Counted from the first letter of the stretch, positions 42,246 through 52,413 are shown. The stretch is DNA of 64,000 nucleotides from Nostoc sp. NMS9 (GCF_017114995.1 NZ_JABXKL010000101.1:58455-122454); one strand, 5' to 3'. Notes: a model not told the origin generated them from the sequence alone. Numbers and translations: made by a program.

Positions 42246-44255
42246 CTATTTACTCTTGACTTTTGTCCGCTTTTCCTCTTGGCTACTCCGAACAATCGGG
42301 ATAGTGAAGTGAAACTGACTACCCTGGTCTTTGCCAGTTGACTCTGCCCAAATTTCCCCACCCCAGCCATTAACAATTTGACGGCAAATTGCTAAACCAA
42401 GTCCAGTCCCGCCAGTGGTGCGGCGCAGCGCTCCCTCTTCTTGATAGAAGCGGTCAAAAACTACTTCTAAACGATTCGGTTCAATGCCGCGTCCAGTGTC
42501 AGCCACAGTTACCTCGACCATTTGACGGCTGTTGTAAATCGCTTTAATCGTGATTTCTCCTTGAGGTGGCGTAAATTTCAAAGCATTGTCCATGAGTTTT
42601 GCCAGTACCTCTACTAGCCAGTCACCGTCAGCTCTTACTAAAGGTAGGTTTTCGGCAATTTGAGTCTTGATTTGGGGCGGCTTTTCCATTGAGGAACGCG
42701 TGCGATTTCGGCTGAGTGCTAAATCCACACATTCTTGTAAGGTGAGGGATTCTGGATGCCATTCCACCCGGCCGCTTTCCAAGTTGGAAAGTGTGAGGAA
42801 ATCTTGTACCAGTTTTCGCATCCGCTCTGAGTCGGAAAGAGCGGTGTTGAGCATGACCTGCTGCAACTCTAAGGGCATATCCGGTTCGCTAGCGAGACTT
42901 TCCAGGCACACTTGAATTGTGGATAGGGGGGTACGCAGTTCGTGTCCGGTGATGGCTATGAGGTTGCTGCGGGTGCGGTCTAGGGCTTCTAGCTGCTGGT
43001 TAAGTTCTTCTAGGTTAGCGTAAGCTTCCGCTTGGATAAGAGCTGCTCCTACTTGGGTAGCGATCGCTTCTACCAAATCCAATTCTCCAGGTTGGCACTC
43101 GTGCGGTGGCATCTGGCAGTAATGTAACTCCACAATCCCCAATAATCGCCCCTGATAGAATACTGGTTCCATCAGCCAAGAACGAATGGCAAACTTTTTG
43201 GCGATCGTGGAAAGTCCTGGCGATTTGGTAACGCGAGGGTCACTCAGCGTATCGCTTACACAAACACCTTCGCCTTGTTCCACGATGTCCCGAAATAGAG
43301 AATTTTTCTCTAACTCCCATGTTTGCCCACAAACAGATAAAACACCGGGAGTCAAAAACTCGTGTTCAATTATCGCTTGGCTATCTGTGGCTTGAGCGCG
43401 GTAAATTAAACAGCGACAAGCTTCTAGGTGTTGCCCTAATTCTTGTGCCGCCACCTGGAGAACTTCGTGAGGATCGAGCGATCGCCGAATGGCAGTACTA
43501 ATTGAGTTGACTAATCGTTCTTTTCGTGCTTGGGCAGCAATAGAACGGTAAGCTTTGTGCAATTTGTATTGACTAGCTTGCAAATAAGTTACTAAGCGCT
43601 GCACAAAGGGATCTGTATCAATGTCACAGGCATACTCGTTTACCTGTTCGGCTCCCGAGTGGTTTCGCGGCTCCCCGATGCCAAACCTCTGACGTGCCTG
43701 TTGAATTTTATTTGCTAGTTCTGGTCTGTAAACCAAAACCCTATCTAACAGCAATTCGGCTGCTTTGAGGCTAACTCCCCTTTCTGATGTCCAAATTCCC
43801 TCAAATCTTCGGGCTGTGTCTATATCCAGATTAGGGCTTAGTTCCGGTAGTTGCTTGTTTTTGGCAAGAGAACCAAGGTTTTCTCGGCAAACTAGACAAG
43901 TAGCATAATTGTCAGCGATCACTACCAAATGCCACTCCTGACTTAAGCCATCCGTTGGCTCAAAAGCCACTTTTTCGTAGTCTTCCGAACTGTTGGTGAA
44001 ATCCGTTTCTGGAGCAGATAATACGTATATTTGGTTACTCCGCAAGGCTAGTCGCAGGTAGCGATGAGCTTCTTGGCGGTAGAATCGCTCTCGCTGGAAA
44101 CTAGCAATTACAAGGGGTTGTGCTAAAGTCGCAGCCAAAACTTGATCTTCCATCGCGTGGGAGAGCGCCGTTAGTGAAGCCTTAAAATATAGCTGGGGCC
44201 GCAAGTAGGGTAGGGACTTTAGCAGATCACTCAGCACAGAAGTCGAAATGCTCAT
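42246..44255 (-). CDS. Sensor histidine kinase with DICT and GAF domains
   Basis: The protein has 669 residues. A DICT-type domain covers about 1-130 (KASLTALSHAMEDQVLAATLAQPLVIASFQ and others). A GAF domain spans roughly 240-410. The phosphoacceptor His lies in LIAITGHELRTPLSTIQ, followed by an N box (LMDNALKFTPP), G1 (VADTGRGIEP) and G2 (GGTGLGLAI). There are no membrane spans, so it is cytoplasmic. The signal is unknown; DICT is associated with light or redox sensing in cyanobacteria. The response regulator is not adjacent. It ends about 150 bases before psaD. Confidence 0.9.
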   Translation of the reverse strand: MSISTSVLSDLLKSLPYLRPQLYFKASLTALSHAMEDQVLAATLAQPLVIASFQRERFYRQEAHRYLRLALRSNQIYVLSAPETDFTNSSEDYEKVAFEPTDGLSQEWHLVVIADNYATCLVCRENLGSLAKNKQLPELSPNLDIDTARRFEGIWTSERGVSLKAAELLLDRVLVYRPELANKIQQARQRFGIGEPRNHSGAEQVNEYACDIDTDPFVQRLVTYLQASQYKLHKAYRSIAAQARKERLVNSISTAIRRSLDPHEVLQVAAQELGQHLEACRCLIYRAQATDSQAIIEHEFLTPGVLSVCGQTWELEKNSLFRDIVEQGEGVCVSDTLSDPRVTKSPGLSTIAKKFAIRSWLMEPVFYQGRLLGIVELHYCQMPPHECQPGELDLVEAIATQVGAALIQAEAYANLEELNQQLEALDRTRSNLIAITGHELRTPLSTIQVCLESLASEPDMPLELQQVMLNTALSDSERMRKLVQDFLTLSNLESGRVEWHPESLTLQECVDLALSRNRTRSSMEKPPQIKTQIAENLPLVRADGDWLVEVLAKLMDNALKFTPPQGEITIKAIYNSRQMVEVTVADTGRGIEPNRLEVVFDRFYQEEGALRRTTGGTGLGLAICRQIVNGWGGEIWAESTGKDQGSQFHFTIPIVRSSQEEKRTKVKSK

Positions 44256-45484
44256 GAATTATTGTTAAACGCTCAACCTCGATCAGATCCACGTCACAGC
44301 TGCATTGTACAAATTCCAAGGGACTCTCAAGTTAAATAGACAGCTGCAATATGTAAAGAACGCTAAAAAGCGCTTTTCGCCAAAGCAGTCGCAACACTTT
44401 GTTACCAACTAAAGGGCGTGGGTACACTTGATTTCTTGATTGACAACCTATTACGCCCAATATACATTCTCGACAACTGATGCTTTTGCTTGCACAGGTA
44501 AAATCTTTCAGGAATAAGTACTAAAACATTAATTATTGTATGGTTTTAACTACTGTATTCGCTAATAACCACAGACGATCGATTTACAGTCCATGCATCG
44601 GCAAAATAGCCTGTCGTAGACATCGCCTACTTTGCCGACGTTGATTTATGCTTGCTAAAGAAATTTTCTTACCCAAAAATCATGACTGTGACATTCACAT
44701 AACTTAATCAATAATTAGTGATTAAACTTAATCAATTAATTAATTAATTAATTATCATAAATTAGTCTAATCAAATACCAAAGATATTTAAGACAAAATC
44801 GTATACTAGTAAAGAATCAATTTTCTCTATGTCCAACAAAAACCGTCAGCTTCACATTTTCACAGAGTATACTAGATACCTTGTGTCTTTGAAAGTTCAA
44901 CGACTAATAAATTATCTCAAAATTCTCAGTTTTCAGTCTTGACCTCAAACTTATAAAATATAAATTTATCGACAAAGGCAGTTATTGCTGAGGGCAGTGT
45001 GCCTCCTGCCTCGTTCAAGAAGATTTGCTTATGCTTATATGGATATGAGTGCTGCCATTTTGTCAGCAATATGTCAGGATTATTTTGGCTCGAATAGCTC
45101 AAACGAGTTTTAAAGAGCGTCTTTTTTCGGAAGTTGTGAGGATGAACAAGAAGCAGAGAGGATGGGGCAAAGAGAAAACCGTATATTTACAGAGGTTTTC
45201 AGGTATTTAGACCAAAACTAAGACAAGGAGTAGGGAGTAGTGTAGTTCAATTACTTGAAAAGCGCTGTAAAAGCAGGGCAAGATTGCTGATCTGACTCCG
45301 CACTTTCTCTCTCTCTACGATACGCTGTCCTTTGTTTAAACTACGTGTCTCGACACAAATCTTTCTTTTTGCGACGCTCTGTCTCAAAGCAAAAGGGTAT
45401 TTATTCTTTCCCTCTGCCTCTTGGGTAAGAGACTTCTACTCAAAAGACCACAAAAATATAGACCTGTACACGGAACTTTGTCTA
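44256..45484. other. Long intergenic region upstream of the debranching enzyme
   Basis: About 1.2 kb without a convincing gene. It holds a GTAGACATCGCC repeat (near 44609-44628), a TAAT tetranucleotide run (about 44737-44755), and at 45239-45270 a copy of GTGTAGTTCAATTAYTTGAA, also present inverted near 23127-23160. An open frame runs from 45332 into the debranching gene, but it is repeat-derived, so I do not treat it as coding. Confidence 0.5.
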
Positions 45485-47776
45485 ATGACACCGGATACGC
45501 TAATGACCCCAGAAAAAATTTTTCTGGATGGAAAAACTTTTATTCCTGCCGAACAATTACCGATTCCGGAGTGGCCTTGTGTTGTGGCTGAAAGATCGCA
45601 ACCGACACTAACGGTTAAAGATGATGATTTATTTTTTGTGACAGATACTATCGGGAATATTTCTGGCTGTTCCCTCAACGATGGTAATCCCAGTATGGGA
45701 CTGTTTTGTTGTGATACGAGATTTCTCAATCGCTTGGAGTTACAAATTGAAGGGCGATCGCCTGTACTCCTCAGTAGTACTGCTGAGAAAGGTTTTTCAC
45801 TCTCAGTTTTGTGTACCACCCCCAGAATCGACGAACGTCTAAAAGCCGAGACTATCGGAATTCGCCGAGAAATCGTGCTGAATGGGGCACTATTTGAAGA
45901 AATAGAAGTATCTAACTACAGCACAACTACTGTCAATTTTGAACTAACCATCAGCTTTGATGCGGATTTTGTTGATTTATTTGAAGTCCGGGGCTATGAC
46001 AGAGAAAAACGAGGTCGGCTTTTACGCCTAGTAGAACCGACGACTGAGGAAGGAACATTTTCTCACGTCGATGGTGTTGCACCAGTACCTAAAGAGCCAT
46101 CTGCCTCTAGAGAAGAATCTTTAACACTCGCCTATCAAGGTCTGGACGGCTCAGTGATGGAATCCCGGATTTTATTCCAGCATCGGCAACCAGACTATTT
46201 CAAGGGTTACACTGCGGTTTGGCAGCTAGAGTTGGCTTCTCACGAAACTCAAAAGCTGGGCTACCGAGTGAATATGTTGAGGAACAACCAGTCTAGTTCA
46301 ACCGTGAGCGCCGCCACTACCTTAGGACAGGCAAAAGCTGCTGAGTGGATGGAGGAGCAACACTGGGTACAACAAATTACTCGCATTAGCTCAGATAAGA
46401 GTACCTTCAATCGAGTGATTGAACGGGCTGAACAAGATATGTATTTGTTGCGCCAGTCTTTTGGGAAGCATAAGACTGTTTCCGCTGGAGTACCCTGGTT
46501 TTCGACACTATTTGGGCGAGATTCGCTGATTACAGCTTCTCAAAGCCTAATGTTAAACTCGCAAATCGCTAAGGAAACTCTAATATTACTGGCGACATAC
46601 CAAGGTAGAATTGACGACGAATGGCGCGAAGAAGAACCGGGTAAGATCTTGCACGAGTTACGTTTGGGAGAAATGGCTCGTTGTCAAGAAATTCCCCATA
46701 CACCCTACTACGGTACAGTTGATGCTACTCCCTTGTGGCTGCTGCTCTATGCCGAACATTATGCTTGGACTCACGATCAAGAACTCCTAGAGCAACTTTG
46801 GCCGAATGCTCTAGCTGCAATGGAGTGGATCGATCGCAATACTAAACAAACCAGTTACCTCAGCTACTTCCGTACATCGAAACGCGGTCTTGCTAACCAA
46901 GGTTGGAAAGATTCTGGCGACTGTATTGTAGACCGCAAGGGAGAATTAGCCAACGGCCCAATTGCCCTGTGTGAGGTGCAAGCTTACGTCTATGCTGCAA
47001 AAATGCGCCTAGCAGAAATAGCTAGGATGAAAAAGCGGCTTGATTTGGCAGATCGTTGGCAAGAAGAGGCGAGAAATCTTAAGGTTCGGTTTAATCGAGA
47101 TTTTTGGGTGGAAGACCAAGATTTCTGCGCCCTGGCTTTGGATGGAGAAGGTAAGCCAGTAGACAGTATTACCTCAAATCCTGGTCATTGTCTGCATTTG
47201 GGACTCTTCACAGACGAAAAAGCTCATAGTGTAGCAGAACGGTTGCGGGCACCAGATATGTTTAATGGTTGGGGCATTCGGACTCTAAGTAGTTTGTCAC
47301 CGGCTTATAATCCGATGGGTTATCACATTGGTTCGGTTTGGCCCCATGATAACGCTCTGATTGCAATGGGATTGCGATCGCTCGGTCTTATCGATCAAGC
47401 CCTAGAAATATTCCAAGGTTTATTCGATATGACTCAGCAGCAACCCTATCAACGTCCTCCAGAACTTTTCTGCGGCTACGAACGGAACGGTGATAATGCC
47501 CCTGTGCAGTATCCAGTTGCCTGCACTCCCCAAGCTTGGGCTACTGGTAGTATTTTCCAACTACTGCAAATGATGGTCAACTTGGTGCCTGACGCTCAAA
47601 ATAACTGCTTGCGAATAATCGACCCGGCTTTGCCAGAATCGATTAATCGCCTGTCATTTCATAATTTGCGAGTCGGCCCCACCATCCTCGATTTAGAATT
47701 CGAGCGTTCTGGGACTACGACTGCTTGTCGTGTTGCAAAAAAACGGGGCAATCTAAGGGTAGTTATCGAAGCATAG
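45485..47776 (+). CDS. Amylo-alpha-1,6-glucosidase-like (glycogen debranching) enzyme
   Basis: The protein has 763 residues from ATG 45485 (an alternative ATG at 45503). An N-terminal beta-sandwich (DDLFFVTDTIGNISG, MGLFCCDTRFLNRLEL) precedes an (alpha/alpha)6 glycosidase domain with conserved GVPWFSTLFGRDSLI, WKDSGDCI, GHCLHLGLF and GYHIGSVWPHDNALIAMGLR. This is the GDE_N_bis/GDE_C family (GH133-like), acting on alpha-1,6 branches of glycogen or on related disaccharide polymers. It is cytoplasmic and single. The sequence does not prove which glucan it prefers. Confidence 0.85.
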   Translation: MTPDTLMTPEKIFLDGKTFIPAEQLPIPEWPCVVAERSQPTLTVKDDDLFFVTDTIGNISGCSLNDGNPSMGLFCCDTRFLNRLELQIEGRSPVLLSSTAEKGFSLSVLCTTPRIDERLKAETIGIRREIVLNGALFEEIEVSNYSTTTVNFELTISFDADFVDLFEVRGYDREKRGRLLRLVEPTTEEGTFSHVDGVAPVPKEPSASREESLTLAYQGLDGSVMESRILFQHRQPDYFKGYTAVWQLELASHETQKLGYRVNMLRNNQSSSTVSAATTLGQAKAAEWMEEQHWVQQITRISSDKSTFNRVIERAEQDMYLLRQSFGKHKTVSAGVPWFSTLFGRDSLITASQSLMLNSQIAKETLILLATYQGRIDDEWREEEPGKILHELRLGEMARCQEIPHTPYYGTVDATPLWLLLYAEHYAWTHDQELLEQLWPNALAAMEWIDRNTKQTSYLSYFRTSKRGLANQGWKDSGDCIVDRKGELANGPIALCEVQAYVYAAKMRLAEIARMKKRLDLADRWQEEARNLKVRFNRDFWVEDQDFCALALDGEGKPVDSITSNPGHCLHLGLFTDEKAHSVAERLRAPDMFNGWGIRTLSSLSPAYNPMGYHIGSVWPHDNALIAMGLRSLGLIDQALEIFQGLFDMTQQQPYQRPPELFCGYERNGDNAPVQYPVACTPQAWATGSIFQLLQMMVNLVPDAQNNCLRIIDPALPESINRLSFHNLRVGPTILDLEFERSGTTTACRVAKKRGNLRVVIEA

Positions 47777-47957
47777 GAAGGGAGTAGGGAGTAGGAAATT
47801 CACCACTCCCTATTTTATGCTTAGTGAGGCACTTACGCCCGTCGTAGACATCGCTCGGTGGCATAATGTCAAAATTGAGCCGCCGCAGATAACTTTTGCA
47901 TCAACTCCAGGGGTTTCCTTCAGTCCGTTTCAACCGAATTGTTAGCAGCCTGCGACA

Positions 47958-48629
47958 TTACTCTTGCATTTCCCACATGAAATCAACCCCGTAAAAACAA
48001 CCGAGGTAGAGCAGCATACCTCTGGTTTCTTCAGCAGCTATCCTGTAATACTCTGAAATACACTGAAATATATACCAATATTCATCTACTTCCTCATCCC
48101 ATAATGTTCTGTAAACATCTGGATTCAGCACACAAGCTTCTTCATATCTCTTAGTAAACTCTTTTTCTGAAATTTGAAGCAGCGCTTCGGAGATTTGCTG
48201 AGTTTCTGAGGGAACAAGATATTTTACAGGGCCGAAATCTTTAAAACTACCTTTTGTTCCTTCAATTGAGGTTGTGCCCATCACTGCATTGATTAGCAAT
48301 CGGTTGTTTTCCTTTTTTCAGGCAACAATAAAAGGTATCTGACATTCTTCCCACGAAGATATATCCTCAGTTAGCAAGTAGTGGATTGCGTGCCAAGAAT
48401 CAATCTCTAGTCTTCCAATTCTCCATTGCTCCTCAGCAATAAGAGCGTCCTGGTTATGATTAATTCCTTTTTTTTTAAGTAGTTTTTTTAAGTAGGCAGG
48501 CAGATGTTGAACTGCTCCGGTTTCTAAAGCTTCTTTTGCATGAAGATACAAGTCCAATACATACAAATCTTGTTTCGCTATCTCTAAAAGAGGTGCGGGT
48601 ATTTGTTTGAAGTTTCCCTCTATTCCCAT
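47958..48629 (-). pseudogene. DUF1877 family gene with an in-frame stop
   Basis: The two adjacent frames are in register: 48629-48318 gives MGIEGNFKQIPAPLLEIAKQ...SWHAIHYLLTEDISSW, then TGA (48318-48320), then KKENNRLLINAVMGTTSIEG...ISEYYRIAAEETRGMLLYLG to 47958. Together they are the length of DUF1877 (YfbM-like) proteins. The stop lies in the variable loop after the Trp/His motif. Function of the family is unknown. The gene probably no longer makes full product. Confidence 0.8.
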
Positions 48630-48683
48630 ACCTTATCTGCTCCAGGATATTTTCTATATCTGCTCAAATGAAATGTCATACAG

Positions 48684-48724
48684 TTATAATTCAGACCTAA
48701 ATCTTGATGTGTGCCAGAACCTTG
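48684..48724 (-). pseudogene. C-terminal fragment of a ParE/RelE-like toxin (left remnant)
   Basis: Minus strand reads RFWHTSRFRSEL and stop. It shares 20 or so bases with the longer remnant at 49396-49489 (TCTTGATGTGTGCCAGA). The two remnants bracket the BrnT/BrnA pair as direct repeats. Confidence 0.5.
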
Positions 48725-48762
48725 TCTTGTTTAACTGCTGACCGCGAACAGAGAATTTAAAA

Positions 48763-49047
48763 CTACCCCCCAGTCGCTTCGCTGAGTGCTTCACGAATTA
48801 TCTCATCACTCACACCATGCCGTTTCAGGCTGGCAATCAATGTAGAAACAGTATCACCCTCAAGTCGCTCAAGATCAGATCGGAGTCCTTGTCCGATGTA
48901 AGCACGAACTAATGGCTGATAACCAGAAAACCCTAACAATGGTGCTACTCGCTTCAAATCCTCAATCACATCCTCGGGAATGCGAATTGTCACTGTCGTC
49001 ATTGGACGATTTTTATCGAGTCGCTTTTTTAAGAATTCAGCTTTCAT
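48763..49047 (-). CDS. brnA: BrnA-like antitoxin (CopG/RHH)
   Basis: The protein has 94 residues from ATG 49047, with TTVTIRIPEDVIEDLKRVAPLLGFSGYQPLVRAYIGQGL, the ribbon-helix-helix with a long second helix typical of BrnA. Its start lies 11 bases inside the toxin gene, and toxin precedes antitoxin, the BrnT/BrnA order. It dimerises to bind its promoter and to block BrnT. A decayed copy of this antitoxin lies at 53414-53567. Confidence 0.85.
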   Translation of the reverse strand: MKAEFLKKRLDKNRPMTTVTIRIPEDVIEDLKRVAPLLGFSGYQPLVRAYIGQGLRSDLERLEGDTVSTLIASLKRHGVSDEIIREALSEATGG

Positions 49048-49333
49048 AGTATTCACGTTCCTTGGGCGTCGCTTTCCGAGCCGAAATGATCCTAATCATG
49101 TCGTTTTCACGCTCAATGTAGACGACGTAAAGAAGATTCCATCGTCTGTCCAAGCCAATTACAGCATCTCGCTCCTCATCATTGCGGCTTGCGTCAACCA
49201 CCACTAGAAACGGATCGAAGAAAGCTTCTACGGCTTGCTGAAATGTAATGCCGTCATGATTACTAGGATTAATCCGAGCTTTCTCCTCGTTCCAAAGGAA
49301 GGTGACACCATTAAGCACGAAAAAAACATCCAT
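49037..49333 (-). CDS. brnT: BrnT-like ribonuclease toxin
   Basis: The protein has 98 residues with FLWNEEKARINPSNHDGITFQQAVEAFFDP, GLDRRWNLLYVVYIERENDMIRIISARKATPKEREYY, the BrnT pattern including the ERxR/SARKATxxER end. The family is a RelE-fold ribonuclease that stops translation. First gene of the pair. Confidence 0.88.
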   Translation of the reverse strand: MDVFFVLNGVTFLWNEEKARINPSNHDGITFQQAVEAFFDPFLVVVDASRNDEERDAVIGLDRRWNLLYVVYIERENDMIRIISARKATPKEREYYES

Positions 49334-49395
49334 ACCTCATAGTCTAGGCAAGATGTATTTACGTTGTCAATACGCTTTTTTGTAAAAGTTTACAA

Positions 49396-49489
49396 TTACA
49401 ATTCAAGACTGAATCTTGATGTGTGCCAGAGCCTTGCAATGCTTACCTGTTTCTTGTCTTCCTCAACCCAATAAATAATACGATAGGCA
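49396..49489 (-). pseudogene. C-terminal fragment of a ParE/RelE-like toxin (right remnant)
   Basis: Minus strand reads AYRIIYWVEEDKKQVSIARLWHTSRFSLEL and stop, the end of a RelE/ParE toxin. No 5' part is present. It is bases upstream of the BrnT gene and carries the same repeat as 48684-48724. Confidence 0.6.
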
Positions 49490-49721
49490 GTTTAAGCACT
49501 ATTACTTATTGACAAATTATCCATGATGTTAAGTATTACTGATAGGGTTAGGGGAATCTCCCAGAGTCAAATATCACCAACACCAAACGTATTGAGATGT
49601 AAGTAATTTCTCATTTGCATTCAAAATTATTAATGAGAGTTTCTTTCATTTATTGAGATTTTAGTGTAGACTCTTTTTTAAGATTTATTGAATAATATTC
49701 TCAATAGAAGGTAGATGTAAA
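49490..49721. promoter_or_regulatory. Control region of the CP43-like operon with a candidate Fur-type site
   Basis: An imperfect palindrome ATTGAATAATATTCTCAAT (49687-49705) lies just 17 bases before the start codon at 49722. It is AT-rich and dyad-symmetric like Fur-family boxes. A second ATTGAGA lies at 49652. Iron control would suit the gene that follows, but the site is inferred. Confidence 0.4.
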
Positions 49722-50780
49722 ATGACAACTTCTACAAGTCCGCTGTCGGTGGAGCAAGACCTTACTGACTCGCCTTGGTGGGCTGGTAACGCCAGACTCA
49801 CCAGCTTATCAGGCAAATTACTCGGCGCTCACGTCGCTCATTCTGGTCTGATCGTTTTCTGGGCAGGAGCTATGACTTTATTTGAGCTAGCCCACTTTAA
49901 TCCAGCAGAACCGATGTACTCGCAAGGCTTAATTTTGCTACCTCATCTAGCTACTGAAGGTTGGGGTGTTGGCGTAAATGGTGCAGTCGTGGATACTTAT
50001 CCCTACTTTGTAATTGGAGCTTTGCATCTAATTTCCTCAGCCTTTTTGGGTTTCGGAGGAATCTTTCATTCCCTGCGTGGCCCGGAAAAATTGGAAGGTA
50101 GAGTTTCTTTCTTTGGCTATGACTGGTCAGACACCAGTAAAATGACCACAATCCTTGGTATACATCTGGTTTTACTGGGTTGTGGTGCATTCTTGTTAGT
50201 CGCCAAAGCAATGTACTTTGGGGGTTTGTACGACCCAAATGTTGAAAATGTGCGGGTGATTACAAATCCGACATTAAATCCAGCCGTCATTTTTGGTTAT
50301 CTGTTTGGCGCAATTAGGAAATTTTGGATTGCTGGCGTTGACAACCTTGAAGATGTGGTTGGTGGACATATTTGGGTTGGTGCGATATTGATTTTCGGTG
50401 GACTTTTCCACATAGCTACTAAGCCCTTTACCTGGACGCATCCACTATTTGTTTGGTCTGGAGAAGCTTACCTTTCTTACAGTCTGGGCGCTTTGGCACT
50501 GATGGGTTTTATTGCAACTCTGTTTGTATCGGTAAACACCACTGTTTATCCTGAAGTTTTTTATGGGCCGGCGCTTGTAGTTAGACAGAATATCGTGCCG
50601 TACTTTTCATCACTTGACCCTGACCTTGTAACTGCCCGGACTTGGTTAGCTAATGCCCATTTTTGGTTAGCTTTTTTCTTTCTCCAAGGTCATATATGGC
50701 ACGCCTTGCGGGCGCGTGGGTTCGATTTTCGCAAAGGTAGGGTGAGTCAGGAGGCGGTAATTCCGCAACCAATTAGCTAA
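49722..50780 (+). CDS. CP43-like chlorophyll-binding antenna protein (IsiA/Pcb family)
   Basis: The protein has 352 residues with six membrane helices. The family blocks are WWAGNARLTSLSGKLLGAHVAHSGL, LFELAHFNPAEPMYSQGLILLPHLA, MTTILGIHLVLLGCGAFLL, GHIWVGAILIFGGLFHI and FLQGHIWHALRARGFDF, with the conserved chlorophyll-ligating His residues. IsiA/Pcb proteins form antenna rings around photosystem I, usually under iron limitation. It lacks the lumenal loop of true PsbC. It is followed 83 bases later by a fused paralogue. The subtype (IsiA versus PcbA/C) is unresolved. Confidence 0.92.
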   Translation: MTTSTSPLSVEQDLTDSPWWAGNARLTSLSGKLLGAHVAHSGLIVFWAGAMTLFELAHFNPAEPMYSQGLILLPHLATEGWGVGVNGAVVDTYPYFVIGALHLISSAFLGFGGIFHSLRGPEKLEGRVSFFGYDWSDTSKMTTILGIHLVLLGCGAFLLVAKAMYFGGLYDPNVENVRVITNPTLNPAVIFGYLFGAIRKFWIAGVDNLEDVVGGHIWVGAILIFGGLFHIATKPFTWTHPLFVWSGEAYLSYSLGALALMGFIATLFVSVNTTVYPEVFYGPALVVRQNIVPYFSSLDPDLVTARTWLANAHFWLAFFFLQGHIWHALRARGFDFRKGRVSQEAVIPQPIS

Positions 50781-50863
50781 ATTCAATTTAATGCAATGGA
50801 TTTGCAATTGCCTGGAAGCATAAGCTCAACAATATTGCTAAATATTCTCAAGGAGTTTTGAAA

Positions 50864-52387
50864 ATGACAGCAGTAATTGAAGATAGCCCATATAAGCAAC
50901 AAATACCTGATGTTGGTTGGTGGGCTGGTAACTTTCGTCTCACTAATTTATCGGGAAAATTACTAGGCGCTCATATTGCCCATTCTGCATTGATTTTGTT
51001 ATGGGCTGGAGGGATGACGCTGTTTGAATTGTCGCGCTTCAACCCTAATGAGCCAATGTATGAGCAAGGGTTAATTATACTGCCTCATCTAGCAACTCTG
51101 GGTTTGGGTGTCGGTGCTGGTGGGCAAGTTATTAGCACGTATCCCTACTTTGTAATCAGCGTCTTACATCTGATACCTTCAGTGATTCTCGCAGCTGGTG
51201 GTATTTACCACTCTCTGTTGGGGCCAGAGGTGTTACAAGATAATCCCACTTGGGCTGGCTTTTTTGGCTATGACTGGAAAGATAAGGACAAGATGACTAC
51301 CATCTTGGGCATTCACCTAACGCTTTTAGGTTTGGGTGCTTTGACTTTAGTTGCCAAGGCGGTGTTTTGGGGTGGACTGTTTGACCCTTGGGCTGCTGGC
51401 GGTGGAGATGTCAGGGTAATTAATCATCCGACACTTAACCCGTTCCGCATCTTTGGCTACCTATTTGGGGCTTGGGGACCAGACGGAATGGCAGCTGTCG
51501 ATAACTTGGAAGATGTTGTCGGTGGTCACATCTGGGTTGGTTTGATGTTAATTGGCGGTGGTATTTTCCACATCTTGACTAAGCCATTTGCTTGGGCACG
51601 CCGAGTTTTGATTTACTCAGGGGAAGCGTATTTATCTTACAGCATTGGTGCTGTAGCATACATGGGCTTTTTAGCAGCATACTTTGCTTCAGTCAATAAC
51701 ACCGTCTATCCCGAAGTTTTTTATGGCCCAGTTAAAGCTATAGAAACTTCTGCTGGTATAGTTTCTGCTCGTGGTTGGTTGGTAACTTTCCATTTTGTCC
51801 TAGCGCTCATATTTCTGTTAGGTCACATTTGGCACGCTCTTCGCGCTCGTGCGATCGCAGGCGGATTTGATTTTAAAAATGGTGATATGGTTCAGCCTCC
51901 ACGTGTAGAGCGCCAAAGGAGTAATCAAGTAACCGTAGTCAATTCTTCTGATCTGACGCTGAAGTTTCTCAAATACTTGCCACTTTACCGCCCTGGTATA
52001 TCTGCTTTGTGGCGGGGATTAGAAATTGGCATGGCTCATGGTTACTGGCTAGTTGGCCCCTTTGCAACATTAGGTTCATTAGGTTTATTACGCAATTCTA
52101 ATGTGGGCAACTTAGTTGGTTTACTAGCCACAGGCAGTTTGATTATCATCCTGACAATTGGTTTTTCGCTTTATGGCACTACTAGCTACGAAAGACAACA
52201 GGAAATCTATTCACGACCGGTTTCGGTTGCAATAGTTGCCAAAGTGCCACAGAGCATCAATACTGTTGCTGAATGGAGTCAATTTACTGAGGGCTTTTTG
52301 ATTGGTGGAATTGGTGGAGCAATCTTCGCTTATCTGCTATTGACTAGTGTTGCTTTATTCGGTGCGATCGCAATTAACTCGATTTAA
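50864..52387 (+). CDS. CP43-like antenna protein fused to PsaL
   Basis: The protein has 507 residues. The first ~350 are a six-helix CP43-like antenna (WWAGNFRLTNLSGKLLGAHIAHS, GHIWVGLMLIGGGIFHI), closely related to the gene before it. From about 356 a complete PsaL-like photosystem I subunit follows (LKYLPLYRPGISALWRGLEIGMAHGYWL, LLRNSNVGNLVGLLATGSLIIIL, FTEGFLIGGIGGAIFAYLLL). The start is ATG 50864 behind AAGGAG. The fusion tethers an antenna to photosystem I at the PsaL position, which normally drives trimerisation. Such fusions are known in Anabaena/Nostoc and are linked with iron stress. Confidence 0.93.
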   Translation: MTAVIEDSPYKQQIPDVGWWAGNFRLTNLSGKLLGAHIAHSALILLWAGGMTLFELSRFNPNEPMYEQGLIILPHLATLGLGVGAGGQVISTYPYFVISVLHLIPSVILAAGGIYHSLLGPEVLQDNPTWAGFFGYDWKDKDKMTTILGIHLTLLGLGALTLVAKAVFWGGLFDPWAAGGGDVRVINHPTLNPFRIFGYLFGAWGPDGMAAVDNLEDVVGGHIWVGLMLIGGGIFHILTKPFAWARRVLIYSGEAYLSYSIGAVAYMGFLAAYFASVNNTVYPEVFYGPVKAIETSAGIVSARGWLVTFHFVLALIFLLGHIWHALRARAIAGGFDFKNGDMVQPPRVERQRSNQVTVVNSSDLTLKFLKYLPLYRPGISALWRGLEIGMAHGYWLVGPFATLGSLGLLRNSNVGNLVGLLATGSLIIILTIGFSLYGTTSYERQQEIYSRPVSVAIVAKVPQSINTVAEWSQFTEGFLIGGIGGAIFAYLLLTSVALFGAIAINSI

Positions 52388-52413
52388 TCATCTAGTGATT
52401 TAGTACCCATGAT

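Noticed and set aside
45332..45484. N-terminal extension of the debranching enzyme (MFKLRVSTQIFLFATLC)
   Set aside because: The DNA matches dispersed intergenic repeats and the residues are not conserved in the family.
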